Assembly (NCBI GenBank): GCA_900155495.1
Contig: FTLJ01000919.1
Span: forward strand, 1 to 38,664
Direction: 5' to 3'
Length of the DNA stretch: 38,664 bases
Source: Porogramme epimiltina
Lineage: Eukaryota; Basidiomycota; Agaricomycetes; Polyporales; Polyporaceae
The position numbers and the translations under genes were made by a program. Positions 19,261-30,345 of this stretch are shown here, one piece after another (the stretch's first letter is position 1; every line of letters begins with the position of its first letter). Below the pieces are notes generated by a model. The model did not search any database. It was not told the DNA's origin and was given only the letters and a program-made list of their open reading frames with translations.

Positions 19261-21610
19261 ATGTCCAACGGGGCCTACCTCGCAACGCCGCTTTCCCCGC
19301 CACGCCCCACGTCCCGGCCGTCCTCAAGAGGCTCGTACAGATCAAACAGCCCCGTTGTAAATCTCGGAGACGACACGGGTACGTCTCTTCTTCCTCTTCC
19401 CCCCCCCTTCTCCACCTCCGCCGCACCCTCCACCGCCCCCGCCTTCGCCTCCACCACGGCGCCGCCGCCGCTCGCCCGCTGTCACCGAGCGCTGAACCGC
19501 GCCGCGCGCCCACTGTCCTGCAGTGGCCATCCGCCACCAGATGTCGACGCTGAAGCATAGCATCCGCCACCAGCAAGCCCAGCTCCAACAGCTTGAGACG
19601 ACCGTCCTCCGCGGCCCTCGCCCGCTCCCGCCCGGGATATTCAACTCGCCGCCCATGTCCCCCGCCGAACTCGAAGCCGCCGGAGTCGCGTCGCCGCAGC
19701 GCATCGCCCGCCGGAGCAGCTACGACACGCTGCAAGGCCTCGCGGGCCCAGAATCGAGTCTGCCACTGCCCCGCAGGAAGCCGTCGTTTGGAGACGAGAA
19801 CGGGATCAGGGAAGGGATCCCGACAGGCTCCGGAGCGCCGCACAGACCATCTAGTCCGACACGGACACTAAGCCGTGAGTGTTGCTTTCGTCTCCCCCAC
19901 ACCCCACGCGCGTTCGTACTAAGGGCAGGGCAGGCATTCCTGTCTCATCAGTAGGTCAGTGACCATGCCTGGGGTCGCCGATTTTGAATGAACGTTCGGA
20001 GGTGCTGCGGGATGTAAGTTTGGAACTGGCTGTTGGGCGCGAGGGAAGCAGGTATCGTCCCCTGTCCGTGCATGATTGCTTGCCTTGCCTCTGCACATTT
20101 CGCATCTTGCATGAGAGCCCTATGGGGCTACTCAGGCTTTGACTGCCCATTCGGTTTCTCTGTTTCCTCGGGCAGTTATAGTGCTTTTCTCTTGCCCTTT
20201 CTTTCTGCGTCCTCCGTTCTTCTTCACTCGCTCGTATTGCAACGAGAGTGCCAGGCTTTTGAAGCCAATGGGCAGAGTACAACCGAGCTGAGGGTTCATC
20301 TGAGGCACGGACTGGGGGATAGTTCTCGCACTTCCGGTCGTTTCTGGACACTGCGTCGAGCAGCCCGCACAAAGCACTTGCGCCACAAAGGATATTCAGT
20401 CGGGTATTCGGACCCCAGCTTACTGGGCCTTGATCACGATATCCTCCATTGTAGTGCCTGCCGCGTGGACCGATTAGCCGTGCCTGCAGCCTCATGTTGC
20501 ATGATGCCGCATCCGCCGTCGTCCGTTACGGAAAATCTCGATCCTATCCCACGCCGTGCTTACCCGGCTCTCCTCCCCCCACAGGCAACGCGCGCGCCCT
20601 CGCGGAGGAGGACGCAGGGAACACATCACACTCCAGCATGAACCTCAACGTCTCCACGACGTCCACGGGCGGCCTCTCGCCTCGGCGGGCGTCGTTCGCG
20701 CCGGGAAACACGACGAAGGTGCTCGCGGACCTCCAAGCCGGCGTGCTGAACGCGAAGAACGCGCTCGAGAACACGAAGGCACAACTACGCGTGAGTCAGC
20801 GGCAGGTCAGCCAACTGACGAGGCAGACGGAGGACCTGAAGGAGGTGCGGGAGCGGCTGAGGCTGGAGAACGAGGGCCTGAACAACGTCGTGGCGAGGAA
20901 GGAGCGCCTACTACAGGAGGTGCGTCGTGGACTTCTGATAAGAGTGTTCGATGGGCAAACGTGTGTTGCGGGTGCGAAATAGGTACTCGAGCGGGCGCGG
21001 AAAGCGGAGGCGGAGGTGATCACGCTGAAGTCGTCGCTCAAGAACGAGACATCGACTTCGAAAAAGACGATCAAGGACATGGAGTCGTCCCTCACCGAGC
21101 ACACAGCACGGACACAGAAGGCGGAGCGGGAGTACACGGTGCTGCGGGATTCGATCAAGGGCCTCGTCGAGTCGTTCCAGACAGACGCGATGAACCTCCG
21201 AGAGGAGGTCAAGCGGCGAGAAGACAAACTCAAGAGCGATGCAGAGGAGATGGGGCGGAAGTACAAGCTGCTGTTGGAGCAAGTACAAAAGGAGCGGGAA
21301 TCGGGAGGGCTGGGCGAGGTGCGGTGGTTGCTACACGAGAACAAGCGGGTAGCAGAGCAAATGGAGGTTACGCTGAAGGATGAGATGAGGGGTCTACGGG
21401 GAGAGGTGGACCGGCATGCACAGGAGAGCGACGAGGCTATTCAGACTGCAAGGTGCGTTCCTATAGTGCCTTCTTCCCCTTGTCTCCTGCTTAATACCGC
21501 TGTTGCTTGACCATCACAGAGCACTCGCATTAGAACTCGGTCGACTAAGACGACTCATGCGACAAGCGGGCGCTGTCGCTGCGCAGGAAGCACGCAACGG
21601 CCCGCCGTGA
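19261..21610 (+). CDS. Coiled-coil protein of unknown function (454 aa)
   Basis: Five exons are supported: 19261-19378, 19524-19874, 20585-20919, 20983-21452 and 21520-21610. Introns are 145, 710, 63 and 67 nt, and all phases match. The N-terminus is Ser/Pro/Arg-rich (MSNGAYLATPLSPPRPTSRP), followed by a short helix (AIRHQMSTLKHSIRHQQAQLQQLE) and a second Ser/Pro-rich stretch. The C-terminal two thirds is almost all predicted coiled coil, from KVLADLQAGVLNAKNALENT to LALELGRLRRLMRQAG. I do not recognise the family. Layout and composition suggest a scaffold or cytoskeleton- or transport-related protein, possibly She3-like, but no residue signature supports that. The 710-nt second intron is unusually long for this genome. 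Confidence 0.75.
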
Positions 21611-22513
21611 CGCTGAAGACGTCGACGGCTCCCATGATCTCGACGAGGACATCTTCCATCACTCCACCGTCCTTCCTGATTTCGATATTCACACTCGTTC
21701 TGCACTCTTCCCCTGTGTTCTCGATCTCGCCGCTCTGTGCTCTGTATCTCACCTACCTACTATACCTCCGGGGACACGCGCTCGGACCCCACTTCCCCGC
21801 GGATTTGCTCACTTCGTACTTACGCTCGTTGGTCCCCGCACTCGATACACACTCCCTCTCGGTCCGATCTCATCTGTGCCCATTATCATATTTTGCATTC
21901 ATGACCGCATTTCTCTGGACTCTACTTTAGCGGGAGTTATGGTGCAGTGAGTGCGCGGCGCCGGCCCGGTGGGCTGTGACTGTCAGCAGCCACAGTCGTC
22001 CAAGCTTCTGGCCGAGGTCTTGTTGATGCGCCCTCCGGAGGTCATATGAGAGGATGCATCGCTAAACTGGCCAGGTGAGCGGCTGTGGACGGGCTAATTT
22101 GTCGGCGCCGGGCGTGCGCCGGAGAGGTACTGCGAGAAGCACCTGAAACTCTGCCACCGTCGGATCCCACATCGTCATACGACTGATGTGCGTCTACTAT
22201 GGGTACCATATTGTGGTTCGCAGCCTCGCGAATGTGTATCCTAACGAAAAACGGTCGTTACACCTAAAATCTGGAGCAGCTCGAGTCGAGAAAGGAGAGA
22301 CAAGCCCAGGAACGCGTGGCGATCGGGCATGTGAAATAAGCGCCAACGACCCCGGATCGTAAGGGGATCGAGATCGTGCGCATGTTCCGGGGTCAAGGTT
22401 GCCGGCCCCGAGCGGTGGCCGCCCCACTAATAAAGTCGTGCTCTCCTCCCCTCACACGCACCTCTCCATTGACCCCCGCACCCCTTCACGACACCTTGCA
22501 CACACTTTCTGCC
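21611..22513. other. Intergenic region upstream of nitronate monooxygenase
   Basis: It holds the 3' UTR of the coiled-coil gene, with a Ser/Leu-rich chance reading frame at 21607-21930, and the promoter of the next gene. A TATA-like CTAATAAAG lies about 85 nt before the ATG at 22514, and the 5' UTR is CT/CA-rich. Confidence 0.5.
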
Positions 22514-23904
22514 ATGGCCACTATCAAGACTGCGGTCACCGAGCTCTTCGGCATCCAGCACCCCATCCTCCTTGCTGGTGAGCAGGGTTCAGTACCCCCA
22601 GACCTGGTACGCGCGTTGCTGACTACAACCCGGAATTGCAGGTATGAACGTTGCGGCGGGCCCTGAGCTGGCCGCTGCAGTCACCAACGCGGGCGGTATG
22701 GGTGTCATTGGTGGTGTCGGCTACACGCCGAAGATCCTGCGCCAGCAGGTACGTCCCGCGCCCTCTCAGTTCGCCTCACGACCAACCCCTACGCGCAGAT
22801 CAAGGCAATCAAAGATGACCTTGTCGACAAGAGCGCGCCCTTCGGCGTCGACCTGCTCCTCCCCCAGGTCGGCGGCGGCGCGCGCAAGACGAACGTGAGT
22901 GGAATGCGATGGCGCCATCCGCGCGGCGTGTCGTGCGCGTCGGCCGAGCTAACGGACGCGACGTGTGCGGCAGTACGATTACACGAAGGGCCAGCTCCCG
23001 GAGCTCATCGACGTCATCATCGAGGAAAAGGCCAAGCTCTTCGTCTGCGCAGTCGGGGTACCTCCCAAGTGGGCGGTAGACAAGCTCCACTCTGCTGGAA
23101 TTCCCGTCATGAACGTTAGTCCGCCATTTCTCTGACCGCTCTGGCGCTTTCTTCTGCACAAGCGAGTGCTGATCGCGCTTCGCGCACGCATGCACAGATG
23201 GTCGGACACCCGAAGCACGTCTCGAAGGCGCTCGACGTCGGTGTCGACATCATCTGCGCCCAGGCGGGCGAGGGTGGCGGACACACCGGTGACGTCCCCG
23301 CTTCGATCCTCATCCCCGCGTGCGTCGATATCTGCAACAAGCGCATCTCCCCCCTCACGGGCAAGCCCGTGATCGTCATCGGTGCTGGTGCGATCTATGA
23401 CGGGCGTGGACTCGCGGCGAACCTTGCGTGGGGCGCTGAGGCCGTCTGGGTCGGCACGCGCTTCGTTGCGAGTGTCGAGGCTGGCGCGCCCAAGGCGCAC
23501 AAGGAGGCTGTGCTTAGCGCAAGCTACGAGGATGCGGTGACGACGCTCATCTACACCGGCCGGCCGCTCCGTGTCCGTAGGACGCCGTACGTGGATGACT
23601 GGTGTGTACTCTCTTCTTTCATGTCACATACTCAGCAGCTCACGCGGACGTTTGCGTACGCAGGAACAACAACCGTCAGGCGGAGATCAAGGAGCTTACT
23701 GCGAAGGGCATCCTCCCGTACGAGCACGACCTGAAGGAGCACCCCGAAAAGTCGCTCGAGGCGCGGGCGTGGCTCATCGGTCGCGTTGCCGCCCTCATCC
23801 ACGAGGTCCTGCCCGCGAAGCAGATCGTGGAGAGCATGGTGAACGACGCGGCGCAGATTATGCAGACGAACGCGGCGCGGTTGTCAGTTAAGGCGAAGCT
23901 TTAA
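22514..23904 (+). CDS. Nitronate monooxygenase (2-nitropropane dioxygenase family)
   Basis: Six exons are supported: 22514-22577, 22642-22748, 22799-22894, 22974-23114, 23198-23601 and 23664-23904. Introns are 64, 50, 79, 83 and 62 nt, and the protein is 350 residues. The enzyme is an FMN-dependent TIM barrel that oxidises alkyl nitronates such as propionate 3-nitronate to a carbonyl and nitrite. Family motifs occur in order: FGIQHPILLAGM at the N-terminus, GGMGVIGGVGYTP, FGVDLLLPQVGG, VCAVGVPP, and AQAGEGGGHTGDVP. The His of that last motif, about residue 165, matches the catalytic base. IVIGAGAIYDGRGLAANLAWGA is the FMN phosphate site, followed by GVWVGTRF-like residues (EAVWVGTRFVAS). Length is normal for fungal members. 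There is no targeting signal. A likely role is detoxification of nitro compounds; no neighbour points to a special pathway. Confidence 0.95.
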
Positions 23905-24085
23905 GTCTCTTGTTATTTTTATTAGGTACAGTGCTTAACTAGGACGGGCAGTGTGTGTTTCATAATGCTACTTAGGCGTCTGCTACGAACAGATCGTGGG
24001 GTGGGGTGTACGGCACAAGGCGTGAGTCGAGTTTCGTGAGCATATGGGTCATTTGTGCCTATTTACGAGTACACCTGTGCATGAT

Positions 24086-24697
24086 TCACACTTGAGTTAT
24101 CTTCTTCACCAGAGCTTCCACCTTCTCGCCCAAATCCTCTGCTGCACTCCTCATCTCGGCATCGACTACCCCACCAGGTACCGCGGGGACGGGAATGGTA
24201 GTCGCCGGGTCGTCATACACGACTCTTGTGCCTCTACCTTCGGGTAACTCGGAGACGAAGATCCTGGGCGGGATGTACAGTGCTGCGGCGAGGTCGTGGC
24301 GCAGCATCCCTTGTGCAATCAAAGGGTTCCCAAAAACATAAATGTACGTCTTCGGGGTGGTACATTGGGCACCTGCATCTGGTCCGCCAGATGCGTATGC
24401 GTCTAGCCAGCCGTGGTACGACATGTCCGCGAAGTATCTTCGTGGCATTAGGTATGAGGGCTCCTCATTGTGGAAGTGTGGTAGGGAGGCTTACACGAAG
24501 TCGCGTCCCTGCGTGAGCGCGCGGATAGAACCTTCCAGCTCGTCTCTGGTCTTGACGGTGCCCAACGTGCGGTACACTTCGGGACCACCGCCTTCCTTAT
24601 TAACCTCCGCTTCCAGCCGAGTGAGAACCCCCGCGATAGGAAGAGCAGTCTCGTAGGTGATCCGTCGACTTTTGTACTCCACTATGCTCTTGGACAT
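24086..24697 (-). CDS. DUF302 family protein (copy 2)
   Basis: Two exons, 24697-24495 and 24437-24086, encode 184 residues. The 57-nt intron (GTAAGC...GAAG) is at the same codon and phase as in copy 1. The ATG at 24697 (MSKSIVEYKSRRITYETA) is chosen because it matches MSRSVVEY of copy 1 and gives the same exon length. An ATG four codons upstream at 24709 is also in frame. The DUF302 core is intact: GGGPEVYRTL, GNPLIAQGMLRHDLAAALYIPPRIFVSEL, GTRVVYDDPATTIP. A small Gly/Ala insert (SGGPDAGAQCTT) is unique to this copy. Function is unknown and no transmembrane segment is seen. It is convergent with the nitronate monooxygenase gene, 181 nt away. Confidence 0.88.
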
Positions 24698-25064
24698 CTC
24701 CTGGATCATGGGGGATGGATGTCAAGGGTAGGCCGAGGTATGATTGGCATTAGGGCGTTGCGCAACGTACGTTGATAATGAGCTACTAAACACGAAAAAG
24801 GGTCAAGGGCAGCGAACGCTGACGTTCCGTGCAATGAGATGAGGTGCTTGATTCACCGGCACTTGGGCTTGGTTCTTATGCTACCCTGAGTCCCCAAGGG
24901 TTGCTGACTTCCTCGGCCATGGATGACCGCTGGCCGGGTCAGCATGAATCATGCCCCCGAAGATTGGGAATATAGCCCTTCGGATTGAAAAATCTTTGTA
25001 AAAGGAAGATGAGGCTTTAAAGCGTTCCAAAGCGAGATCCGCTGGCCACTTACGCTAAAATGTC
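24698..25064. other. Intergenic region with DUF302 copy 2 promoter
   Basis: About 370 nt of moderate GC with AT-rich patches near 24980-25020. No gene is seen. Confidence 0.5.
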
Positions 25065-25069
25065 AAAAA
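25065..25069 (-). terminator. RNA polymerase III T-run after tRNA-Val
   Basis: TTTTT on the minus strand lies immediately downstream of the tRNA 3' end. Confidence 0.7.
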
Positions 25070-25070
25070 G

Positions 25071-25144
25071 TGAGTCGACCCAGGCTCGAACTGAGGACCT
25101 TCTGTGTGTTAGACAGATGCGATAACCAACTACGCCATCGACCC
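25071..25144 (-). tRNA. tRNA-Val(AAC)
   Basis: The minus strand folds as a 74-nt tRNA without an intron. The acceptor arm is GGGTCGA/TCGACTC with discriminator A, and the D-stem is GCG/CGC. The anticodon stem TCTGT/ACAGA has loop CTAACAC (anticodon AAC). The T-arm is CTCAG-TTCGAGC-CTGGG. It marks the left edge of the duplicated lipase region. Confidence 0.95.
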
Positions 25145-25210
25145 TTATGAGAATAAGCCATACATAATATGAGTCGACTTGTGATCTTTTCATAACATCC
25201 GAACCACATC

Positions 25211-26082
25211 GAACGTGGACCTTTGCGGTACGTTGGCATCGTGCCCCCGCTCAGTTGACAGCGTCGTCGTCTCGGACCAGGGCACGGGCACCTCCGAGAT
25301 GCATGTCCCCCAGCACCCCTGCCGATTTCCAGGCGTGTATGCCCGACGCCAACCTCGGTCCCGTAGCCAGCCGCTGCTCACGGACCGCGACGCGGTCCTC
25401 GAGAACTCGGACGCGACGCTCTTCCCCGACCTCGACTCGTCCATCGATGCGCACAAGGGCTTCATCAACAATGCGCATACCAAGTGAGTCACCCGTTGTA
25501 TTTCCGGTGCTCGGGCCCTGTTGTTCTTCCGCAGGCTCTCTCTCCCTCTCTCCCCTCAGCCCTGCTGCCACTTGCAGGTCTACGGCCACCATGATCCATC
25601 CTGGCCGCAGTTCAAATGGTCATGGTAGAGCTCGGGATGAACAGTGCCACGCTACTGACTACTCCCTCGGTGCGTATACGCGCTCACCTGCATATCTCTT
25701 TCATCCAAAGGCACGGTGATCTCACTCCTCCATGCCGTCTACCTCCCTCTCCTCTTCCCACTGCTAAGATCATCTTCATTGGCTTCGGCCTCGTACCCTC
25801 GTGCGCCGGGGGAATAAGACCTCCGATAACCACCTCGACGTACACGCCGCGCTCACGTCTGTCACGCATGCCAACAATAAGGAGTATCCTGTCTCGATCC
25901 TGCCGGGTATGTACCACCGCTCGTTGCATGAGGTGCACATCCTTGAGTGGAGGGCGTGTGTGGCGTGCCCTGTGCAGGGTAATGATAGCGATGAGTGCAT
26001 TGTGGGAGACGTGCCAAACATCTTTGAGGGGGACGAGAGCGATTGTGGCGGGTCGTACAGTGACGTTGAGATGGGATGCTAG
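25211..26082 (+). pseudogene. Class 3 lipase pseudogene (copy i)
   Basis: Compared with the intact copy at 34958-36170, exon 1 with the signal peptide is missing, and the similarity begins at exon 2 about 65 nt from the tRNA-Val. Exon 2 has a 4-nt insertion (CTCA-GTTG-ACAGC), and its splice donor GT is lost. Exon 3 is well preserved (LLTDRDAVLENSDATLFPDLDSSIDAHKGF). Exon 4 has shifted frame, so the GHSLG nucleophile elbow cannot be read. In exon 5 the KED motif with the catalytic Asp reads KEY, while the C-terminus (CIVGDVPNIFEGDES...VEMGC) is still recognisable. No functional lipase can be made. Confidence 0.85.
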
Positions 26083-26929
26083 AGCGGCGTGGGCAGAGCG
26101 GTCTTGGCTCTAGCTGCAGCGAATGTATAGGCATGTTGCGTGGACGGCCGCACTCTGCTCAAGTTTCAACTGTCTGAGAAATTACGATCCCAATGGCAAC
26201 CTTTCCTATGCCGAAACTTGCTGTCACTGCGATGATTCCGCAAAATTTAGCGTCAAGTTTGTCCCCCCCCCAAGGTCATTACCAGTACTAGTAGTAGCGG
26301 TAATGATCTAGGCGGGATGACACACTTTGAGAGCTATTGTCATCCTGGCATGCAGTACTCAAAACATGATCTGAACCTGAAGTTGGTGACCAAATAAACT
26401 CCACCGGCCTCGATGACCACACATACGGGCCAATGAGGTAGCGGGCCGCTGTGCGCCATGAGGTTGAATAGACAAACCCTCGAACGAGTAAGAGTCCGTG
26501 GGTGTATCTGATCATGAACCAGATATCTTGGCGTCTGTCATTATGTGCCTTCAACTTCAATTCTGCCTGAATAATAATCTATTTATAACCTGGTTTCAAA
26601 TCGGCGCAGCGCTAGGCGTAGGGGTGAGAACAAGTTTGTAGTCCAACGTTCAAACGTTCAGTGGTCAGCTACTCATAGCAGGGGCCGATGGCGCAAATAT
26701 CTAGATAGGTTGTACCCCCCTTCAACCCCCAACTTGTCGCTACGAGGCGATCTTCGACACGGTACGTAATTATGTTGTACTGTGTATAATGTGGTTATTA
26801 CGGAACCTTTCAGTATCGTCTATGCATATGGACCCCGGTGGTGTCCGGCGAAGGGCCTCCGTCCTGACATCAAGGTCACGGCCATCAGGAAGAAGCTGAC
26901 CGTTGAAATGGAAACCACGCCGACCAACT

Positions 26930-27290
26930 CTTCTCAGATATCTCATTTCTCAGGGCCCCTCAGGATCGCCGCCAAAGTTGTTGAACTCTGATGCTAAGCC
27001 GCCTTTTCTTGCAGATATTGTTGTCACACTACGCCTATGGCGCGAGCTCGAAGGTGCCTCGTCAATGTTGCTAGCTTGTGCATTTTCAGTGTGAAACAAC
27101 CATACACGTTTTTTTACAGGCTGACCAGAATGAACATATCAAAAGACGCCTGTAAGTTCGCGTTTCTTGGGTGACAGTGCGGTTGGCAGTTGTCCCGCAA
27201 CTAGCTTCTAAGTTCTGACCAAATTTCTCGCAGTGGATGCTGCTCGACGCTCGGCATATCGCTGGAGATGAGACTCCAGATATCTAGAGA
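26930..27290. repeat. Shared non-coding block X, unit 1 copy
   Basis: It matches 32785-33110 in unit 2, for example TTCTCAGATATCTCA, TGTGCATTTTCAGTGTGAAA and CCATACACGTTTTTTACA versus CCATACACGTGTTTTTACG. No open frame spans it in both copies, so it is either non-coding or a decayed gene. Confidence 0.6.
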
Positions 27291-27440
27291 CTCAGCGCGG
27301 TCCGAATGTAGTTGCATCATAACGTTTACGGTACTATGTGCCTGCTACAATGGTTGCGGAACGTCTCACACGAGTTTACAGGTGATCGGAAGTGTCTAGT
27401 ACAGTGAGCGTGTTCATAGGCCAACTAGACCCATTCGACG

Positions 27441-27448
27441 AGATATCT
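27441..27448. promoter_or_regulatory. AGATATCT palindrome upstream of the unknown-family gene (unit 1)
   Basis: CGAGATATCTG lies 118 nt before the ATG. The equivalent spot in unit 2 has two tandem copies. A regulatory role is inferred from position and conservation only. Confidence 0.3.
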
Positions 27449-27565
27449 GGAGACCTCGCAGAATAGATAAGGCATGGGATTGTTTGGCTTTAACCTCCTC
27501 ATCGCGCATTCCCCTCTCCACCCGCATCGTCGGATAGCAATTTTGAACCCACAAGCGTCAACTTC

Positions 27566-28356
27566 ATGTCCTCAGAGCCCGACCCAGAACAGACGCTTCT
27601 AGGAGAGGGCACCACGTCCAGGTTCCCCAACCCCTACCTGCTATACGAAGACTCTCCTTCTGAACTTCTCCAAGTGAGTGTGACTCAATTACGGCATCGT
27701 AATCAGTAACTGGAACACCATCTAGGAGGAGTTCATGCCAGCTCCGGAGAAGATCGACAACGGCCCGCATTTGCATGAGGAACTGGCGGCCCTCGTTGGC
27801 ACGCCAGAGGCCACAGTCAACTTCCCGGCGGATATTAGCCTTTACGGTGTGATGCATGAGGATCCTAGACTGGCCTCGAGAGTGCCTTGTTTCCCTATCG
27901 CCGACAGTGACACGATACTGGCCTACAAAGGGTATGAGCAGAAGGTCTCAATCCACTTCAATGTGAGCTCTCTTTTTTCGCTCATACGGAGGCCCCGACA
28001 CGTACTGAGTGGTTTCACGTGCTCGGTCTATTCTAGGACCAGAACGGGACCGTGATCCACGCCGCTCAGGTCAACCTTTGTACCAAGGGCAGAGGGCTAA
28101 AGTCATTCAGAGACTTCACCTACCACGCCGTTAATGTTATCGTAGCCCACCTCGGATGGGTGCGTATGTCCAACATAGTAGACGGTTGCTCACAAGATTT
28201 ACTGTGCGCATGCCTGGCGATTTTGTGTAGAACGACAAGACTCCGTCCTTTAAACAGCCGCTGAACGAGGCCAGATACGTGTACCTCAAATCCATGACCC
28301 TGATCAAGAGGACTCAGGTCAGGATCAAGCTCGAGTGGGGATGCCAGAAACTCTGA
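27566..28356 (+). CDS. Unknown-family protein U1 (197 aa)
   Basis: Four exons are supported: 27566-27673, 27726-27962, 28037-28159 and 28231-28356. Introns are 52, 74 and 71 nt with GTGAGT, GTGAGC and GTGCGT donors and TAG acceptors. I do not recognise the family. The paralogue at 33800-34847 has the same last two exon lengths (123 and 126 nt) and shares ISLYxxMxxxxxLASxxxCFPI, GxEKKVS-like GYEQKVSIHFN, NGTVIHAAQVNLCTKGRG, AVNVIVAHLGW and YVYLKSMTL. It lacks about 70 residues present in the middle of the paralogue. There is no signal peptide or membrane segment, so it is likely intracellular. Alternating hydrophobic residues suggest a beta-rich fold. It sits between two lipase pseudogenes yet has kept an open frame and all splice sites. 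Confidence 0.7.
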
Positions 28357-28534
28357 GTTGGCCTGCACAAAGTCCACGTGCGGAATTGCACTCGCTCCTG
28401 GCTCGGACTCTGCTCTTAATCCAATCCTGTTCCATTGACGACGTTGTAATAATACTACACAAATCTGATGAATGGCGCATGCACCTTTCCTTCCCATGCG
28501 AAGGCAGCAGAATCAGCATTAGCCAGATCAATGC

Positions 28535-29590
28535 CTAGCAGCCCATTTCAACCCCATTATATGGCCCATCGTGGTCGTTCTCGTCCCTGTTGAAGATGTT
28601 CGACACGTCACCCCCGATGCACTTGGCGTTCTTGTTGTCCTGCCACCTACGCTCGCCAATCTAGGTTATGCACCTCCCCGGACGGGTGGTGGCACCTAAG
28701 GAACGTGTCCGGAAGGATCGGGACAACGTCTTCCTTATTGTTGACATGCGTGGCGGACGTGGCGGCGGCGTGGGAGCGGAGATAGTTGGCGAATGCCTGG
28801 TTTCCAACGCGCAGGAGGCCGAAGTCGATGAAGGTGACCTTGGCGGAGAGGAGGTGAAGCGGGAGGTAGACAGCGTGGAGGAGAGAAAGCGCGGTGCCTG
28901 TGTGGGGAGGATCAAAGGGACGCGCAAGTGAGTGCGGATCGCGAGGGGGATGCGCGCGCGCGCCAACGGAAAGGCCGGTGAGCATAACACCGTTCGGGAC
29001 GAACGGTGCAATCACTGTCTAAACTGCGGCCAGGATGACGGCTGCAGACCTGCAATGGGCAGCAGGGGAGGCCACCGTATGAGCGACGGGCTCCGGCGAG
29101 AGTCAAGGATACTCCGACCAACTCACTTAGAGTGCGAATTCAGGAGCCCTCGTACGCTTTTATGGGCGAGTAGAGGCCCGTGAAGAGTCTGGAGTCAGGC
29201 TTCTTAAAGATGATATCGGCCTTCGTGAGTAGCGGGAGGCCGCGCGCCGTGTCCGCAACGTTAGTTCACATAGAGCGAACACGCGTTTCGGGGTAACATG
29301 GTCGAAGGTGCTCACATCTCAGATGTAGCGCCGTCGGTGCCCTGGTGAGCGAAGACGACGCGCGACGGCTCGAAGCCGACGTATCCTGCGGCACGCGAGG
29401 TCAGCCTCTGGTCACACTGCACGGGCGAGTCATGCGGATCGCGCGTGCGGCGTGCGTTCTACAGACGTTCACGAGGGAGACTCACAGCACTATTCTAAAT
29501 CGCCATCCCCGCCATACAAGATGGGCTTGAAGTCCGGTAGGCTAGTGTAGTTCGCGCCGCAGTCTCACGCGAGTGTCGCGGCAGGCTGGC
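28535..29590 (-). pseudogene. Class 3 lipase pseudogene (copy ii)
   Basis: Minus-strand similarity to the intact copy covers the end of exon 1 (about 29590-29490), exon 2, exon 3, exon 4 (near 29050-28970) and exon 5. The signal-peptide part of exon 1 and the start region are deleted. Exon 1 and exon 4 carry in-frame TAG codons. The elbow reads GLSVG instead of GHSLG. Exon 5 still has NNKEDVVPILP and HHPSGEVH but then meets a stop; the remaining C-terminus (NIFNRDENDHDGPYNGVEMGC) is in another frame. It lies tail-to-tail with copy i, with U1 between them. Confidence 0.85.
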
Positions 29591-29622
29591 TACGAGTATG
29601 GAAGAAGGACTAGAGATAGCTC

Positions 29623-30345
29623 ATGCAGGGAGGTCGGGTTGGCGAGGAGCCGTATCAAAGGAGAAGCGGGCTTCGTAGAGAGGAAGAAGCAGGCTGGCAC
29701 GCGGGAATGGGGATCTGGCACGCGGGCATGGGGACTGGGCAGCTGGCAGACCGAGAAAATATCAGCAGCGGCTTCGTGGTTGTGTCAAATCCAGATGGGA
29801 CATACCGAGCGGTGTGCAGGAGGGAGGGCAAGTGCCAGCGAGAAAGCGATGCACGCACGGACGTCACATCCATGGAAGTCTGCTCGAACCCCTCAAGCAG
29901 TAGTGAGTGGCAGGCATGGCGCATGCGGTGGTCTTGGCAGATGCACCGGAGCTCGCTCTGCTTAGGATTCTCAATCATTCAAGCCTGACTCACAGAGACT
30001 TTTCCTGGCCCTGCGACTCTATGAATACCGGAGGGACCATCAGGCTCCAACAATTTCCATCAAGATCGCGTGGCCGACTTCTTCCGAGGTCCCACATCGA
30101 CTTTCCGAGTCGTCACATGCCCGAAAATTTTCATGAGAACCCGTCTTGAAGCCTTCCCGGTATCAGCGACACTGTCATAGCTATGAGTTTATCTGAAGGA
30201 GTATACCGTCGGCCTAGCGACCGCAGAATTGCGTAGGACGGCCGGGAGGAAGTTGAGACAGACATGGCATCGTCTAGAGTGGAGATGTGTAATACTTCAA
30301 GATATTAAGACGACCAATCTCACCGATTCGACGTCGTTGGGTCCC
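29623..30345. repeat. Conserved upstream block of the minus-strand lipase, unit 1 copy
   Basis: It matches 36284-37020, for example GGCTGGCACGCGG, GGGCAGCTGGCAG, TCCAGATGG-ACATACCGAGCGG, TCTTCCGAGGTCCCACAT and GAGTTTATCTGAA. In unit 2 this block lies upstream of the intact lipase, so it likely contained promoter sequence. Confidence 0.65.

Larger units (their letters stand above)
26083..27565. other. Non-coding span between lipase copy i and the unknown-family gene
   Basis: The span has lower GC than its surroundings. It contains a block shared with unit 2 (26930-27290) and AGATATCT palindromes at 26521, 26936, 27278 and 27441. An exon-like stretch near 26865-26930 reads DIKVTAIRKKLTVEMET. 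It faintly resembles the C-terminus of the unknown family and could be a relic of another copy. The last 120 nt should be the promoter of the gene at 27566. Confidence 0.5.
25208..30345. repeat. Segmental duplication, unit 1
   Basis: The order is lipase pseudogene (+), non-coding block, unknown-family gene (+), lipase pseudogene (-), conserved upstream block. The same order and orientation recur in unit 2 (about 31048-37020). Matching stretches are readable by eye across lipase exons, the X block, the unknown gene and the upstream block. Exact borders and percent identity need an alignment. Confidence 0.75.

Noticed and set aside
21611..21930. Ser/Leu-rich frame after the coiled-coil gene
   Set aside because: It is a low-complexity reading of the 3' UTR with no splice link and no domain.
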